This document shows, piece after piece, positions 7,784 to 16,442 of a DNA stretch of 64,000 bases (positions are counted from its first letter, which is position 1; every line of letters begins with the position of its first letter). The translations under genes were made by a program, and so were the position numbers. Origin of the DNA: Kaistella flava (ex Peng et al. 2021) (lineage in GTDB: Bacteria; Bacteroidota; Bacteroidia; Flavobacteriales; Weeksellaceae); NCBI RefSeq assembly GCF_015191005.1, contig NZ_CP040442.1:3410001-3474000 (forward strand), read 5' to 3'. The notes under the pieces were generated by a model. It was given only the letters and a program-made list of their open reading frames with translations. It was not told where the DNA came from and did not search any database.

Positions 7784-10700
7784 ATGAAATTTAAATTACC
7801 CAAATTACAAAGGGAAGAAAGATTAGGAAGTACAGCGAAAAAAAACCTTATAATTCATTTAATCTCTGAAACTATAGAAAAAGATTTTTGCTTGGTGTCA
7901 TTTCAAAGAGGAAAAGTTATTTTAAAGGATAATAATAATGTCGAGTACTATGTTACAACTGATAAAAATGATATCCCCAAAGATAAAGGTTTTGTACTGT
8001 TATCTAAAAGTTTCCTTAAAACAGATGCTGAAAGCGGAAATATTAAATTTCTTAAATGGTTGAAACATCCTGATAATATTGATAATTTATCAGGTGCTGT
8101 AGTGAATTCCTGGAAAAACACATTCAATTTTAAAGAGGAAGATATTGAAAGTAATACAATAGGATTGCGTAAACCACAGATTGGTGCAATTCATTCTATT
8201 TTAGGACATTTGACAAATGCTACTGAAATTGCAACAGTTGTACTACCAACGGGAACTGGTAAAACGGAAACAATGCTATCCGTATTAATAGCTAATAGAT
8301 GTAGTAAGCTTTTAGTTACCGTACCATCTGATGCTCTAAGAAGTCAATTAGCCGGAAAATTTTGTGATTTAGGTTGGTTGAAAAAACTTGATGGTGAAGG
8401 AAATTCAATTGTAAATACTTCTGCTAAATATCCAAAAGTAGGAATACTAAATACAGGTTTTAGCAATGAAGGAGAGCTAAATCAATTTATTGACAAATGC
8501 AATGTAATAGTTTCTACAATGGATTTATTGACATCAATGTCAATTCAACAGAAAAGCACATTAACTGAAAAGTGTTCACATTTATTTGTTGATGAAGCGC
8601 ATCACTCAAAAGCCAAAAGCTGGAATAAATTCATCAAATCTTTTGATAAAAATAAAGTGGTGCTTTTTACAGCAACACCATATAGAAATGATGGGCAGCT
8701 TCTCGATGGAAAAATTATATATAATTTTACTCTTCGGGAGGCACAAGAGCAAGGTTATTTTAAAGAAATTGATTTTATTCCTATAAGAGAATATGATCAA
8801 AAAATCGCAGATGTCAAAATTGCAGAAACAGCTGTAAATAAATTAAGAGAAGATCTAGCAAATGGTTATGAACATATCTTGATGGCGAGATGTGAGGATA
8901 AATATCGTGCAGATGACGTTTTTGAAATCTACTCACAATATGCAGACTTAAATCCTGTTAAAATATATTCTAATCTAAAGGGTCAATCAAATATTAAACA
9001 AAATATAGTAGATAAACAACATAGGATCATTGTTTGTGTTGATATGCTTGGAGAGGGATTTGACTTGCCTGAATTGAAAATTGCAGCATTCCACGATGTA
9101 AGAAAGAGCTTGCCAATAACTTTGCAATTTGCAGGTAGGTTTACACGTACGAATAAAGATAATAATTTAGGTAAAGCGAGTTTTATTGCAAATCTTCATC
9201 AGCCAACTTTAAGTGATGAACTAAGTTTACTTTACGCAAAAGAATCGAATTGGAATTCCATATTACCAACTTTAAGCTTACAAGCTACTCAGGAACAAAT
9301 AGACCTACAAGAATTTTTAGCAGGATTTAGTCACTTGGATGAATCACTAATTCCATTTCAAGAAGTCCGTCCAGCCTTTAGTTCGGTGGTTTATCAAAAT
9401 CAAACAGAGGGTTGGCATCCAATGAACTTTAAGAAAGGCATAAAAGGATATGAAAATTATGATTACAAATTTTTCGATTTGAATAGAGAGAAAAAGGCAT
9501 TGATTGTTTTTCTAGGAAATAAAAAACCTGTTGACTGGGGTAGTTTTAAAGACGTTTATAATATCGAATGGGATATTTATATAATTTACTGGGAGCAATC
9601 AAAAAATTTACTATTTATACATTCCTCAGATAAAGGAAGTCTTTATAAAGAATTAGCAAATGCTGTTATTGGTGAAAGCTCTCTACTAATAAAAGATGAA
9701 GAGGTCTTCAAAACATTTTATAATATTGACCGGGTTCGACTTTTTAACTTAGGGCTAAGAAAAGGTCTTGGAAAAGATATCACTTTCCAGTCTTATTATG
9801 GAAAAGGTGTACAAGAAGGACTTTCTCTGGCTGAAGAAAAGTCAGGTATTAACAACAATGTTTTTGGCGTTGGGTTTGAGGATGGAAATATGACTTCAAT
9901 AGGATGTTCAAGAAAAGGAAGAATCTGGTCATATTCTAGAGGAACAATAAATCAGTTCTTGGATTGGTGTGACGGAATAGCAGTTAAATTGGCAAACCAT
10001 GAAATTGATCCTAACAATATTTTATTTAAAAACTCGATAAAACCAGTTAGGATTTCCGTGAGACCAAATGCTTATCCAATTTCAGTAGATTGGCATCACG
10101 AAATCTATAAAACAATCGAAGATAAAGTTGTTTTTACAATTAACGGAATCGAGTGTGATTTATCAACTTTGGAGCTCAATACTTTTAATCCTGATAATGA
10201 TAATCCGTTGTGCTTCTCTTTAGACACTGAAAATGAGAGTATTGCTTTTCAATTAAATTTAAATGAAACTACTGTAAATGGTAGTAAATTATATAGTTTT
10301 AGTATAGTAAAGACTTCTACTATTGATGCAAATGTAAAAATGGGATCAAGAAATTTTTCAGTAATTGAATTTTTTAATGAATTGCCACCCAAATTTTGGT
10401 TTCACGATGGAGCATTTTTGCAAGGAAATGATTACGTCAAATTTAATGAGCAAATACTTGATTTTCCCACAGATGAAATTGAAACTTGGGATTGGAATGG
10501 AGTTAATTTAAATAGTGAATCTGAGGGATTTTCGAATTTAAATACCAATTCAATTCAGTTTCATTCCATTGAAAAATTAATTCAGGAAAATTATTATGAT
10601 TTAATTTTTAATGATGACAATAAAGGAGAAATAGCAGATATTGTTGCAATTAAAAATAATGAAAATGAAATTATTATTGATTTATTTCATTTGAAATTTG

Positions 10701-11056
10701 CTACGAACGGATTAGTGTCAGGTGAGATTAAGAACTTCTATGAAGTTTGCGGTCAAACACAAAAATCTTTGATTTGGAAATATAAAGAGAATGTAGAACT
10801 CTTCAATCATTTAATAAAAAGAGAAGATAAAAAACAAAAAATTGGACAAACCCGAATTAGAAAGGGAGATATAGAATTATTAGAAAAATTACTTTTTGAA
10901 GCCAAATGGAAGAAAGAATTGAAATTTCAAATTTATATTGTTCAGCCAGGATTTTCTAAAGTAACTGCAACACCGTCAATTTTAAATTTATTGGGAGTTA
11001 CAGCAAATCATCTAAAGAAAGAAGGAGGAATTGACTTACGAGTAATTTCAAGCTAA
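7784..11056 (+). CDS. DEAD/DEAH-box SF2 helicase with possible C-terminal PD-(D/E)XK-like nuclease domain
   Basis: The 1090-residue protein has an SF2 helicase core: Q-tip-like RKPQIGAI (about 129-136), Walker A PTGTGKT (155-161), DEAH (270-273), TATP (296-299), motif V VDMLGEGFDLP (419-429) and motif VI QFAGRFTRT (448-456). Residues 1-110 are an uncharacterised N-terminal domain. Residues 480-940 are long, poorly conserved, with a WSYSRGTINQFLDWCDGI block. The last 145 residues contain GEIADIVAI (D952) and IDLFHLKFA (D966, H969, K971), which fits a nuclease of the HxK/PD-(D/E)XK type, followed by helical and QIYIVQPG strands. It is not HsdR: the nuclease-like part is C-terminal and HsdR motifs are absent. 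It leads a four-gene operon. A defence role is inferred from context. Confidence 0.85.
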   Translation: MKFKLPKLQREERLGSTAKKNLIIHLISETIEKDFCLVSFQRGKVILKDNNNVEYYVTTDKNDIPKDKGFVLLSKSFLKTDAESGNIKFLKWLKHPDNIDNLSGAVVNSWKNTFNFKEEDIESNTIGLRKPQIGAIHSILGHLTNATEIATVVLPTGTGKTETMLSVLIANRCSKLLVTVPSDALRSQLAGKFCDLGWLKKLDGEGNSIVNTSAKYPKVGILNTGFSNEGELNQFIDKCNVIVSTMDLLTSMSIQQKSTLTEKCSHLFVDEAHHSKAKSWNKFIKSFDKNKVVLFTATPYRNDGQLLDGKIIYNFTLREAQEQGYFKEIDFIPIREYDQKIADVKIAETAVNKLREDLANGYEHILMARCEDKYRADDVFEIYSQYADLNPVKIYSNLKGQSNIKQNIVDKQHRIIVCVDMLGEGFDLPELKIAAFHDVRKSLPITLQFAGRFTRTNKDNNLGKASFIANLHQPTLSDELSLLYAKESNWNSILPTLSLQATQEQIDLQEFLAGFSHLDESLIPFQEVRPAFSSVVYQNQTEGWHPMNFKKGIKGYENYDYKFFDLNREKKALIVFLGNKKPVDWGSFKDVYNIEWDIYIIYWEQSKNLLFIHSSDKGSLYKELANAVIGESSLLIKDEEVFKTFYNIDRVRLFNLGLRKGLGKDITFQSYYGKGVQEGLSLAEEKSGINNNVFGVGFEDGNMTSIGCSRKGRIWSYSRGTINQFLDWCDGIAVKLANHEIDPNNILFKNSIKPVRISVRPNAYPISVDWHHEIYKTIEDKVVFTINGIECDLSTLELNTFNPDNDNPLCFSLDTENESIAFQLNLNETTVNGSKLYSFSIVKTSTIDANVKMGSRNFSVIEFFNELPPKFWFHDGAFLQGNDYVKFNEQILDFPTDEIETWDWNGVNLNSESEGFSNLNTNSIQFHSIEKLIQENYYDLIFNDDNKGEIADIVAIKNNENEIIIDLFHLKFATNGLVSGEIKNFYEVCGQTQKSLIWKYKENVELFNHLIKREDKKQKIGQTRIRKGDIELLEKLLFEAKWKKELKFQIYIVQPGFSKVTATPSILNLLGVTANHLKKEGGIDLRVISS

Positions 11057-11087
11057 TTTAACTATTAATAAAAAACTAATAACCACT

Positions 11088-11579
11088 ATGAATTTTCTAT
11101 TATTTGGGGGTCAGCCTGATTCAGGTAAAACTTCAACAGTCACAAGATTAACAAACTTGTTACTATCTACACCATTTTCATTTACAATTGCTGATGGTAT
11201 ATTTCCTCCAGTAGGAGGAACAGATTTTTTAATTCTATTGCGTAGAATTGTAAAAGGACAAAGTCAATATGTTATAGTAAGCTCACCAAGCGATGATGCA
11301 GCAGCTATAAATAATTTAAGAGATTTTATCATTAAGCATAGTAGTGATAAAATAATTGATATTATTATAAGTAGTGTAAGAGATATTGATTGGGAAAGAG
11401 GTTATTTCTTTACCACAATAAAGATAAATCCTACAGATGTAAATGTGTTTGAAATTCCTTTGGCACGGGTTACAAGAAGACATTCTTCTGGACTTTTTGC
11501 CCCTGCAATAAATTGGTATGAGACTACAGTAGACAGGCTCGTTAATTTTATAATAACAAATCCTCCTTTTAATCTGTAA
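11088..11579 (+). CDS. Small P-loop NTPase of the helicase operon
   Basis: The 163-residue protein begins with a strand and a Walker A motif, LLFGGQPDSGKTST (G8, G13, K14, T15), so it binds a nucleotide. I see no clear Walker B: candidates are the strand SQYVIVSSPSDDA (about 63-75) and KIIDIIISSVRDIDWERGYF (about 87-106). The size and the single small domain suggest a kinase-like or regulatory NTPase rather than an AAA+ or ABC protein. No family is recognised with confidence. It starts 31 bp after the helicase and is followed 26 bp later by the GHKL ATPase gene, all on one strand, so it is an operon member. Its function is unknown. Confidence 0.75.
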   Translation: MNFLLFGGQPDSGKTSTVTRLTNLLLSTPFSFTIADGIFPPVGGTDFLILLRRIVKGQSQYVIVSSPSDDAAAINNLRDFIIKHSSDKIIDIIISSVRDIDWERGYFFTTIKINPTDVNVFEIPLARVTRRHSSGLFAPAINWYETTVDRLVNFIITNPPFNL

Positions 11580-11605
11580 ATTAAGTATCATTTAATAAGA
11601 AATCA

Positions 11606-12784
11606 ATGACTGAAATAACAATACATAAAAATATCACTCCAAATAAAGTGGAGGATTTATATAAAAAATATATAAATAACCAGGGTGTGAGCAATATACA
11701 TCTTAAAATTCCAGGTTCATTAAACAAATATACCTTTGGATTATTGGGAGATTTGTTGAAGTTTATTATAACGTTAAATAGTAAATCAAAAATCCAGACA
11801 TTAATGCTAGATGTAGATAATGAAAATCTAATCAGTTTTTATGATCAAGAGTATGCTTATCCTATAATTTCATTATTGTGGAATACATCAAATTTCACTG
11901 ATAAAAATAATGTAAATATTAAAGATAGCTTAAGAGAAAAGCAAAATGAATTTTTCATAAAAATGAATTCGTTAGCTAGGATAAAGGGCAATAAGTATAT
12001 TTTGACTAATACGGATCATCTTTCAAAAAACAAGGGTTTAATCAGATTACTTGAAAATCCTGATGGCTTCAATGATGATGAGGATCAAATTAAATATAGT
12101 GTGAAGAAAATTTTTAATGAGTATGTTTTGACCTTTAATAAAAGCAATAAAGTCGAGATTGAGAACCTTATCGAAGATATTGGTGCAATAGTTTATGAGT
12201 TAACAAAAAACACTTACGAATGGGGCAAAACAGACCAAAATTTAATTGAGATCCCAGCGAGTATACGTGGAGTTTATTTTAGATTTCATATAAATAATAG
12301 TAAAAAAATATTGGAAGAGTTTGAGGAAACACCTATTCAATCTTTTTTTCAACACCCATTTATTTTAGAAAACTGTATAAATGATCAAAATCAAATTTAT
12401 TATTTAGAAATTCTTGTATTTGATTCTGGAGTAGGATTTATCGATAAATTTATTCAAAAAGAAGATTTAACTGATTTAGAGGTTATTAAAAAATGTCTTG
12501 TAAAAAATCAAACTTCTTCCACCTCTAACCTTAAATCGAAGAAAGGTATAGGATTAGACCGTATTTTAAACATATTAAATAAAAAAGGTTTTGTGAGAAT
12601 TTCAACTGATAAGTATTGTGTTTATAGGGATTTAATAAAAGATAATTACAAACCTATTGACGTAGAAAAACTAAAGGATTTGAAGCTTGAAGATTGGAAT
12701 AATGATAATTTCAAAACAGATAATATCACTAAATCGAGAGGTTCTTATATCAGTATTCTATATCCATTTAAAAGCAATAGATAA
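11606..12784 (+). CDS. STAS-like / GHKL (histidine kinase-like) ATPase protein
   Basis: The 392-residue protein has an N-terminal segment (about 1-100) with alternating strands and helices (HLKIPGSLNKYTFGLLGDLL, then IQTLMLDVD) that resembles a STAS-like domain. A C-terminal GHKL ATPase fold follows: N-box YELTKNTYEWG (E198, N202), G1 box FDSGVGF (D273, G275, G277) and G2 box KKGIGLDRI (G314, G316). There is no DHp helix or phospho-acceptor histidine, so it is not a sensor kinase; proteins of this layout act as ATP-driven switches. Its stop overlaps the next ATG by one base (TAATG), implying coupled translation with the PRTase-like gene. The ATPase call is firm; STAS-like is a fold guess; the role in the operon is unknown. 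Confidence 0.75.
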   Translation: MTEITIHKNITPNKVEDLYKKYINNQGVSNIHLKIPGSLNKYTFGLLGDLLKFIITLNSKSKIQTLMLDVDNENLISFYDQEYAYPIISLLWNTSNFTDKNNVNIKDSLREKQNEFFIKMNSLARIKGNKYILTNTDHLSKNKGLIRLLENPDGFNDDEDQIKYSVKKIFNEYVLTFNKSNKVEIENLIEDIGAIVYELTKNTYEWGKTDQNLIEIPASIRGVYFRFHINNSKKILEEFEETPIQSFFQHPFILENCINDQNQIYYLEILVFDSGVGFIDKFIQKEDLTDLEVIKKCLVKNQTSSTSNLKSKKGIGLDRILNILNKKGFVRISTDKYCVYRDLIKDNYKPIDVEKLKDLKLEDWNNDNFKTDNITKSRGSYISILYPFKSNR

Positions 12785-15045
12785 TGGGGAAATTCTACAT
12801 TTTCAACTCAAATATTGAAGATAAAAAATATAAGAGTGCTACAATAATATTTAATCCAAATATCGAATTTGATTTTGGCGCTTTAAAAAATGAATTAACG
12901 GAACATTTTCGAGATTTCCATCAAACGAATGCTCTTGTTTTTCTTCATTGTTCTACTGTTTCTTCAATAGATTCCCACTTGAAAGATAATCTTGATAAGA
13001 TATTTAGAAGTATTCCGAAAGCAGAAGAAAATTCACTTGTAGAGAGTATTTTTTATGTTGGCTACAATAAATTAGATTTTATCTTTTCAAAGAAAGATAG
13101 CTTTCTGAGAGAAAATTTTAAGGAAATAGTTAATCAAGGATTAGCAAATATTTTTATATCAAATGGAGGCCTAGTAGAAAGTAATGGTGTTTCTCATCAT
13201 TATGTTTTTCCATCAGGAAAACATTCAACCAAATTTTTAAGAACAGCAAATGTATTAGTGCAAAAAAATGAAATTGATTTTATTGGATTAAATCTTTTGC
13301 ATTTATTTAAATACGCCGAAATTAAAAATATTTATTGTGACACATTATCGATAAATGTAATTGGGTATTCTATGGGGCAATACCTGAAAAGATATGAGAA
13401 CAGAGACGATTTTAATATAGAATCTTTTAAATCTTACGATGGTATATTTAGTAAAAATACAAGATTCTATAAAGATTCTATTTTTTTAATATCTGCATCC
13501 ACTTCGGGAGGTTTAGTTCATTATTTGAAAGAAAATCATCCAGAAATAGACTCGAAAAATGTTTGTATCCTTTACTATCTACCCATAGAAAAAGCTTCAA
13601 ATCTTTCTCTAGAAAGAGTGCTTTGTAATTTAGAACGGAATGAAAAATTTAGTTACGGATTAGAAATTTATAAGCAATTCAAAGCAGGCGAAAAATGTTC
13701 ATTTTGTGAGAATCAATCGACTGCAATCAAGATAGTTGGTGATTCCTTCAGTTTGGACGAACCTATTATAAATAGTAGGAATATTGTTGCAAGTAAATAT
13801 ATATCAAAGTCCTTGAAAGATTTTGTGGAGGTATTCAAATATAATGAGGAAACAGGTACTTCTTTAAAAGTTTCTTTTAGTGAAGATACTATTAACAGAA
13901 AAAAATACAACTTGTATATTGATTACGAGAATATTATTAAAAATATTGAAAAGAAGCAATATGAAAATCACAAAAATAAGATAGATGCATTTGTTAATCA
14001 ATATGTACCAGCATCATTAAAATATATTATTCATTTAAACGATAAGGGTTCAGAGTTATTAGCAAAGTATATCTTAGAAAAGACAAAATGCTTTTCTAAG
14101 AATTCTATTGAAGTTATAAATCACTCGGAACTAGCTGATAAAAAGATTCTTGAAGACGAATCTGGCTCCATTTTGATTGTGGCCTCTTGTATCACAAATG
14201 GAAAAAACTTACTTTATTTAAGTAGGTTTTTCAGAAACTACAATAATATCCGGCTTATCTACTTTGTTGGAATCAATAGAATTAGTGATTCTGACAAGCA
14301 TAAAGAGCTTAAAAGTAATATTAAATATGGGTTGTATGGAGCCGAAAATAGTTCATTTGTCGAAATAGAAACTATTAATTGTGATAATTCTAATTTCCAA
14401 ACACCTTGGGAAATCGAGTTAGACCATTTGAGAGAAATTCAAGAAGGTTTGAATGAACCATCTAGTTTTATAAAAGACAGAATAACAACAATAACTAACT
14501 TTTCAAATAAGGAATTCAAAGGGGGCTCAGAAAAAATCTTTTATCCTGACATTTCAGGAAATGAGTTGAAAATCCGAAAAAATTCAGCTTTCTTTAATAG
14601 TAATGATTATTTTGGAAATGTATCTCAGTCGGATGTCTATTTTACTATTTCTTGTGTTTTAAACAATATGAGAAATAATAGAGTTGACGGTCTTTATCAA
14701 ACTAATTTTGTGAAAAATTTACTTGATCCATTTATTTTTAATCGTTTCAATGATGGTGTTATTCAAGCTGCAATTCTTCGAGCAGCAAAAAATGATGAAC
14801 TAAACTATTCATTTAGTCGTAAAAATTCTGAAGATATGTTAATGCTTCTAAAAACTTTTGCCAAACATCGTGACGAATATCAAGGAGAGGCATTGTTGGA
14901 GTTTCTACACGCCCTTTCTGTCGGTAAATTACGTTTGTTTAAAGAACATTATATTACATTGGTTGATGAGCTTAGTAAAATTGAAAATAAGTACATTCAA
15001 ATTTTAATTAAGATAATTTTAAACGTTTATGAGAAGAGCTTATGA
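12784..15045 (+). CDS. Large protein with two phosphoribosyltransferase-like modules
   Basis: The 753-residue protein shows two segments that resemble type I phosphoribosyltransferases. The first runs about 140-260: PSGKHSTKFLRTANVL (S144-S148) resembles the SGRxSxYF start of orotate PRTases, and DSIFLISASTSGG (about 231-243) occupies the place of the PRPP loop. The second (about 410-500) has GSILIVASCITNGKNL (461-476), a PRPP-loop-like VxDxxxTxG segment in which the acidic pair is replaced by A and S. A CxxC pair (C305, C308) lies between them and may bind metal. The C-terminal 150 residues are helical. Loss of the acidic pair suggests nucleotide or ribose-phosphate sensing rather than normal catalysis. 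The operon partner helicase recalls PsyrTA/RqlHI (helicase plus PRTase), but that helicase is RecQ-like. Assignment is moderate; function is unknown. Confidence 0.6.
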   Translation: MGKFYIFNSNIEDKKYKSATIIFNPNIEFDFGALKNELTEHFRDFHQTNALVFLHCSTVSSIDSHLKDNLDKIFRSIPKAEENSLVESIFYVGYNKLDFIFSKKDSFLRENFKEIVNQGLANIFISNGGLVESNGVSHHYVFPSGKHSTKFLRTANVLVQKNEIDFIGLNLLHLFKYAEIKNIYCDTLSINVIGYSMGQYLKRYENRDDFNIESFKSYDGIFSKNTRFYKDSIFLISASTSGGLVHYLKENHPEIDSKNVCILYYLPIEKASNLSLERVLCNLERNEKFSYGLEIYKQFKAGEKCSFCENQSTAIKIVGDSFSLDEPIINSRNIVASKYISKSLKDFVEVFKYNEETGTSLKVSFSEDTINRKKYNLYIDYENIIKNIEKKQYENHKNKIDAFVNQYVPASLKYIIHLNDKGSELLAKYILEKTKCFSKNSIEVINHSELADKKILEDESGSILIVASCITNGKNLLYLSRFFRNYNNIRLIYFVGINRISDSDKHKELKSNIKYGLYGAENSSFVEIETINCDNSNFQTPWEIELDHLREIQEGLNEPSSFIKDRITTITNFSNKEFKGGSEKIFYPDISGNELKIRKNSAFFNSNDYFGNVSQSDVYFTISCVLNNMRNNRVDGLYQTNFVKNLLDPFIFNRFNDGVIQAAILRAAKNDELNYSFSRKNSEDMLMLLKTFAKHRDEYQGEALLEFLHALSVGKLRLFKEHYITLVDELSKIENKYIQILIKIILNVYEKSL

Positions 15046-15108
15046 AGTTTAGAATCAACATATTAGTGTTAAAGAATTAGATAAAGGAAAACAAGTAAGT
15101 AATTCTCA

Positions 15109-15336
15109 AGAAAAGATAAACGTAAAGAAGCCAATCTTACCCAACAAGAATTTGCTGAAAAAGTAGGTGTTGCTTTAACAGTGGTTCGGAAAATAGAACA
15201 AGGAAAGTTAAATTTAAGTTTGGCAAAAGCGAACCAAAGTTCTTTATATGTTTGGCAGCAAATTAGTTCCTGCATCAATTAAAGATATTGATTTATGAGA
15301 CTAGAAAAGTTTCTTACAAAATTTTGTAGCCGTATT
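15109..15336 (+). pseudogene. Decayed hipB-hipS copy
   Basis: Translation of 15112-15230 gives DKRKEANLTQQEFAEKVGVA and then LTVVRKIEQGKLNLSLAKANQ, nearly the same as the intact hipB at 16969-17181. A one-base change near 15237 shifts the frame, after which MFGSKLVPASIKDI continues in another frame to a stop at 15295-15297. The stop overlaps an ATG followed by ATGAGACTAGAAAAG, matching the start of the intact hipS (ATGAGACAAGGAAAAG), which then decays. The N-terminus is also lost. This is an old duplicate of the hipBST module. Confidence 0.75.
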
Positions 15337-15407
15337 ACAAATTTAACTGATTCAAAACTATTAAAGTGCGGAAAATTATACTGATATTTAGAGCGAAATC
15401 ATAACCG

Positions 15408-15720
15408 ATGGATATACAAAGTCCAATAGAAATATATCAAGCCAATGATGGTTCCACTCGAATAAATGTGCAGTTTGAGAAGGAAACGGTTTTGCTTATA
15501 CAGGCACAAATGGCAGAACTGTTTGAAAGAGATAGAACTACAATTACTGAACATATAAATAATGTGTTTACTGAAGGAGAACTTGTAGAAGAAGTGGTAT
15601 GTCGGGATTTCCGACTCGCCACATAATATTTTTGCTACAAAAGGAAAATAACGATTGGTTCAACTTGTGCAAAAACAACACAAGTTCAAAAAATTGTAAT
15701 AGTATTTTCTACTAAACTTT
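15408..15720 (+). pseudogene. rhuM N-terminal relic 1
   Basis: The frame from 15408 reads MDIQSPIEIYQANDGSTRIN, then LIQAQMAELFERDRTTITEH, HINNVFTEGELVEEVVCRDF, and stops at 15624-15626. This is the N-terminal quarter of a RhuM protein. Beyond the stop, in shifted frames, come ATQHFAIKGK-like and STCAKTTQVQ-like pieces typical of RhuM relatives. An imperfect palindrome lies at 15594-15622 (9 of 12 arm positions paired) and another at 15662-15686 (8-base arms). The catalytic or conserved YNLD block is missing. Confidence 0.7.
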
Positions 15721-15951
15721 ATATAAATTGAAGAAAACCGATATTTACATTGCATTTTTTAAATTGCGGACATTTAAAAACAAATAAAAATTCATCATAC
15801 TAATGATGGCTGTACTTAAATAAATGTACAATTTGAGTAGGGAACGGTTTGGCTTACGAAATCACAAATTGCTGAACTGTTTGTGAAAGACAGAATAGTT
15901 ATTGGAAGGCATATATAAAATGTTTTTATTGAAAATGAATTAGATGAAAAT

Positions 15952-15980
15952 GTGGTTTGTGCAAATTTTGCACAAACCAC
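15952..15980. repeat. Perfect 29-bp palindrome in rhuM relic 2
   Basis: The arms GTGGTTTGTGCAAA and TTTGCACAAACCAC flank one base. It occupies the codons for VVCANFAQTT, the same place as the palindrome of the intact rhuM at 2666-2690, but its sequence is different. Confidence 0.8.
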
Positions 15981-16040
15981 TCAACACTTTGCTATTAAAG
16001 GAAAAAGTATTTTTAAAGAAGAGGAACTTAACGAAAATGC

Positions 16041-16065
16041 AACTTGTAATGATTTCTTACAAGTT
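16041..16065. repeat. Second palindrome in rhuM relic 2
   Basis: The arms AACTTGTAA and TTACAAGTT flank 7 bases. It falls at the codons for ATCNDFLQV in the second ELNEN-type block of the relic. A similar element (AACTTGTG, CACAAGTT) is in relic 1 at 15662-15686. Confidence 0.7.
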
Positions 16066-16136
16066 CGAAATTCTATGTGCATTTGTAATACTATAATGTT
16101 AATTATTAACAATATAACTATTTAATTACTACTATA

Positions 16137-16442
16137 ATGGTATTTATTTCTTTAGCAAAAACGCAAAAAAAATTGGTTCAAAATATTCGTGAACGGCGAT
16201 TATTGATGGAGCTTACACAAGAAGGATTGTCAGAAAGATCAGGCGTTCCTTTATCTACATTGAGGAAATTTGAGCAGAAAGGTCTAATTTCTTTAGATTC
16301 ATTTTTAAAAATACTTTCTGTAGTAGGAGGTTTGGAGGAAATAATTAACGTTTTAAAACCAATTAAGCCCAATTTTAAATCAATTGATGATGTTCTAAAA
16401 TCAGAGGATAATATCACTAAAAAAAGAGGCAGCAAAAAATGA
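16137..16442 (+). CDS. XRE-family helix-turn-helix regulator, orphan antitoxin of a decayed hipA
   Basis: The 101-residue protein has a Cro/C1-type HTH at about residues 10-65 (LVQNIRERRLLMELTQEGLS, ERSGVPLSTLRKFEQKG) and a basic tail KSEDNITKKRGSKK. This layout is that of the HipB-like antitoxin that precedes HipA kinases in Bacteroidota. Its stop overlaps the ATG of a hipA remnant (ATGA at 16439-16442), so it belonged to a two-gene hip operon whose toxin is now broken. It is a different lineage from the hipB at 16969. Whether the orphan is still expressed or regulates the neighbouring hip module is not known. Confidence 0.8.
   Translation: MVFISLAKTQKKLVQNIRERRLLMELTQEGLSERSGVPLSTLRKFEQKGLISLDSFLKILSVVGGLEEIINVLKPIKPNFKSIDDVLKSEDNITKKRGSKK

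Larger units (their letters stand above)
15780..16080 (+). pseudogene. rhuM N-terminal relic 2
   Basis: This is a second, more decayed copy of the same N-terminal region, with stop codons and small deletions. DNA aligns with relic 1 from about 15780. Frames give VQFE-like, QIAELF-like and then ENELDENVVCANFAQTTQHF, AIKGKSIFKEEELNENATCN. It contains a perfect palindrome at 15952-15980 (14-base arms, 1-base centre) and a second at 16041-16065 (9-base arms). No start or full frame remains. Confidence 0.65.

Noticed and set aside
7784..11056. Helicase considered as the missing HsdR
   Set aside because: HsdR has its nuclease at the N-terminus before the helicase core; here the core begins at about residue 130 and the nuclease-like part is C-terminal. 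It is also separated from hsdM by the shufflon and groups with three other genes.
7784..15045. Assignment of the operon to PsyrTA/RqlHI, Hachiman, Zorya or Druantia
   Set aside because: PsyrTA/RqlHI has a RecQ-like helicase and one small PRTase protein. Hachiman needs a separate HamA nuclease. Zorya has motor proteins and Druantia has a much larger helicase. None fits the four genes.
2666..16065. Variable rhuM segments considered as a diversity-generating retroelement
   Set aside because: No reverse transcriptase or template repeat was seen; the differences are symmetric palindromes rather than adenine-directed changes.
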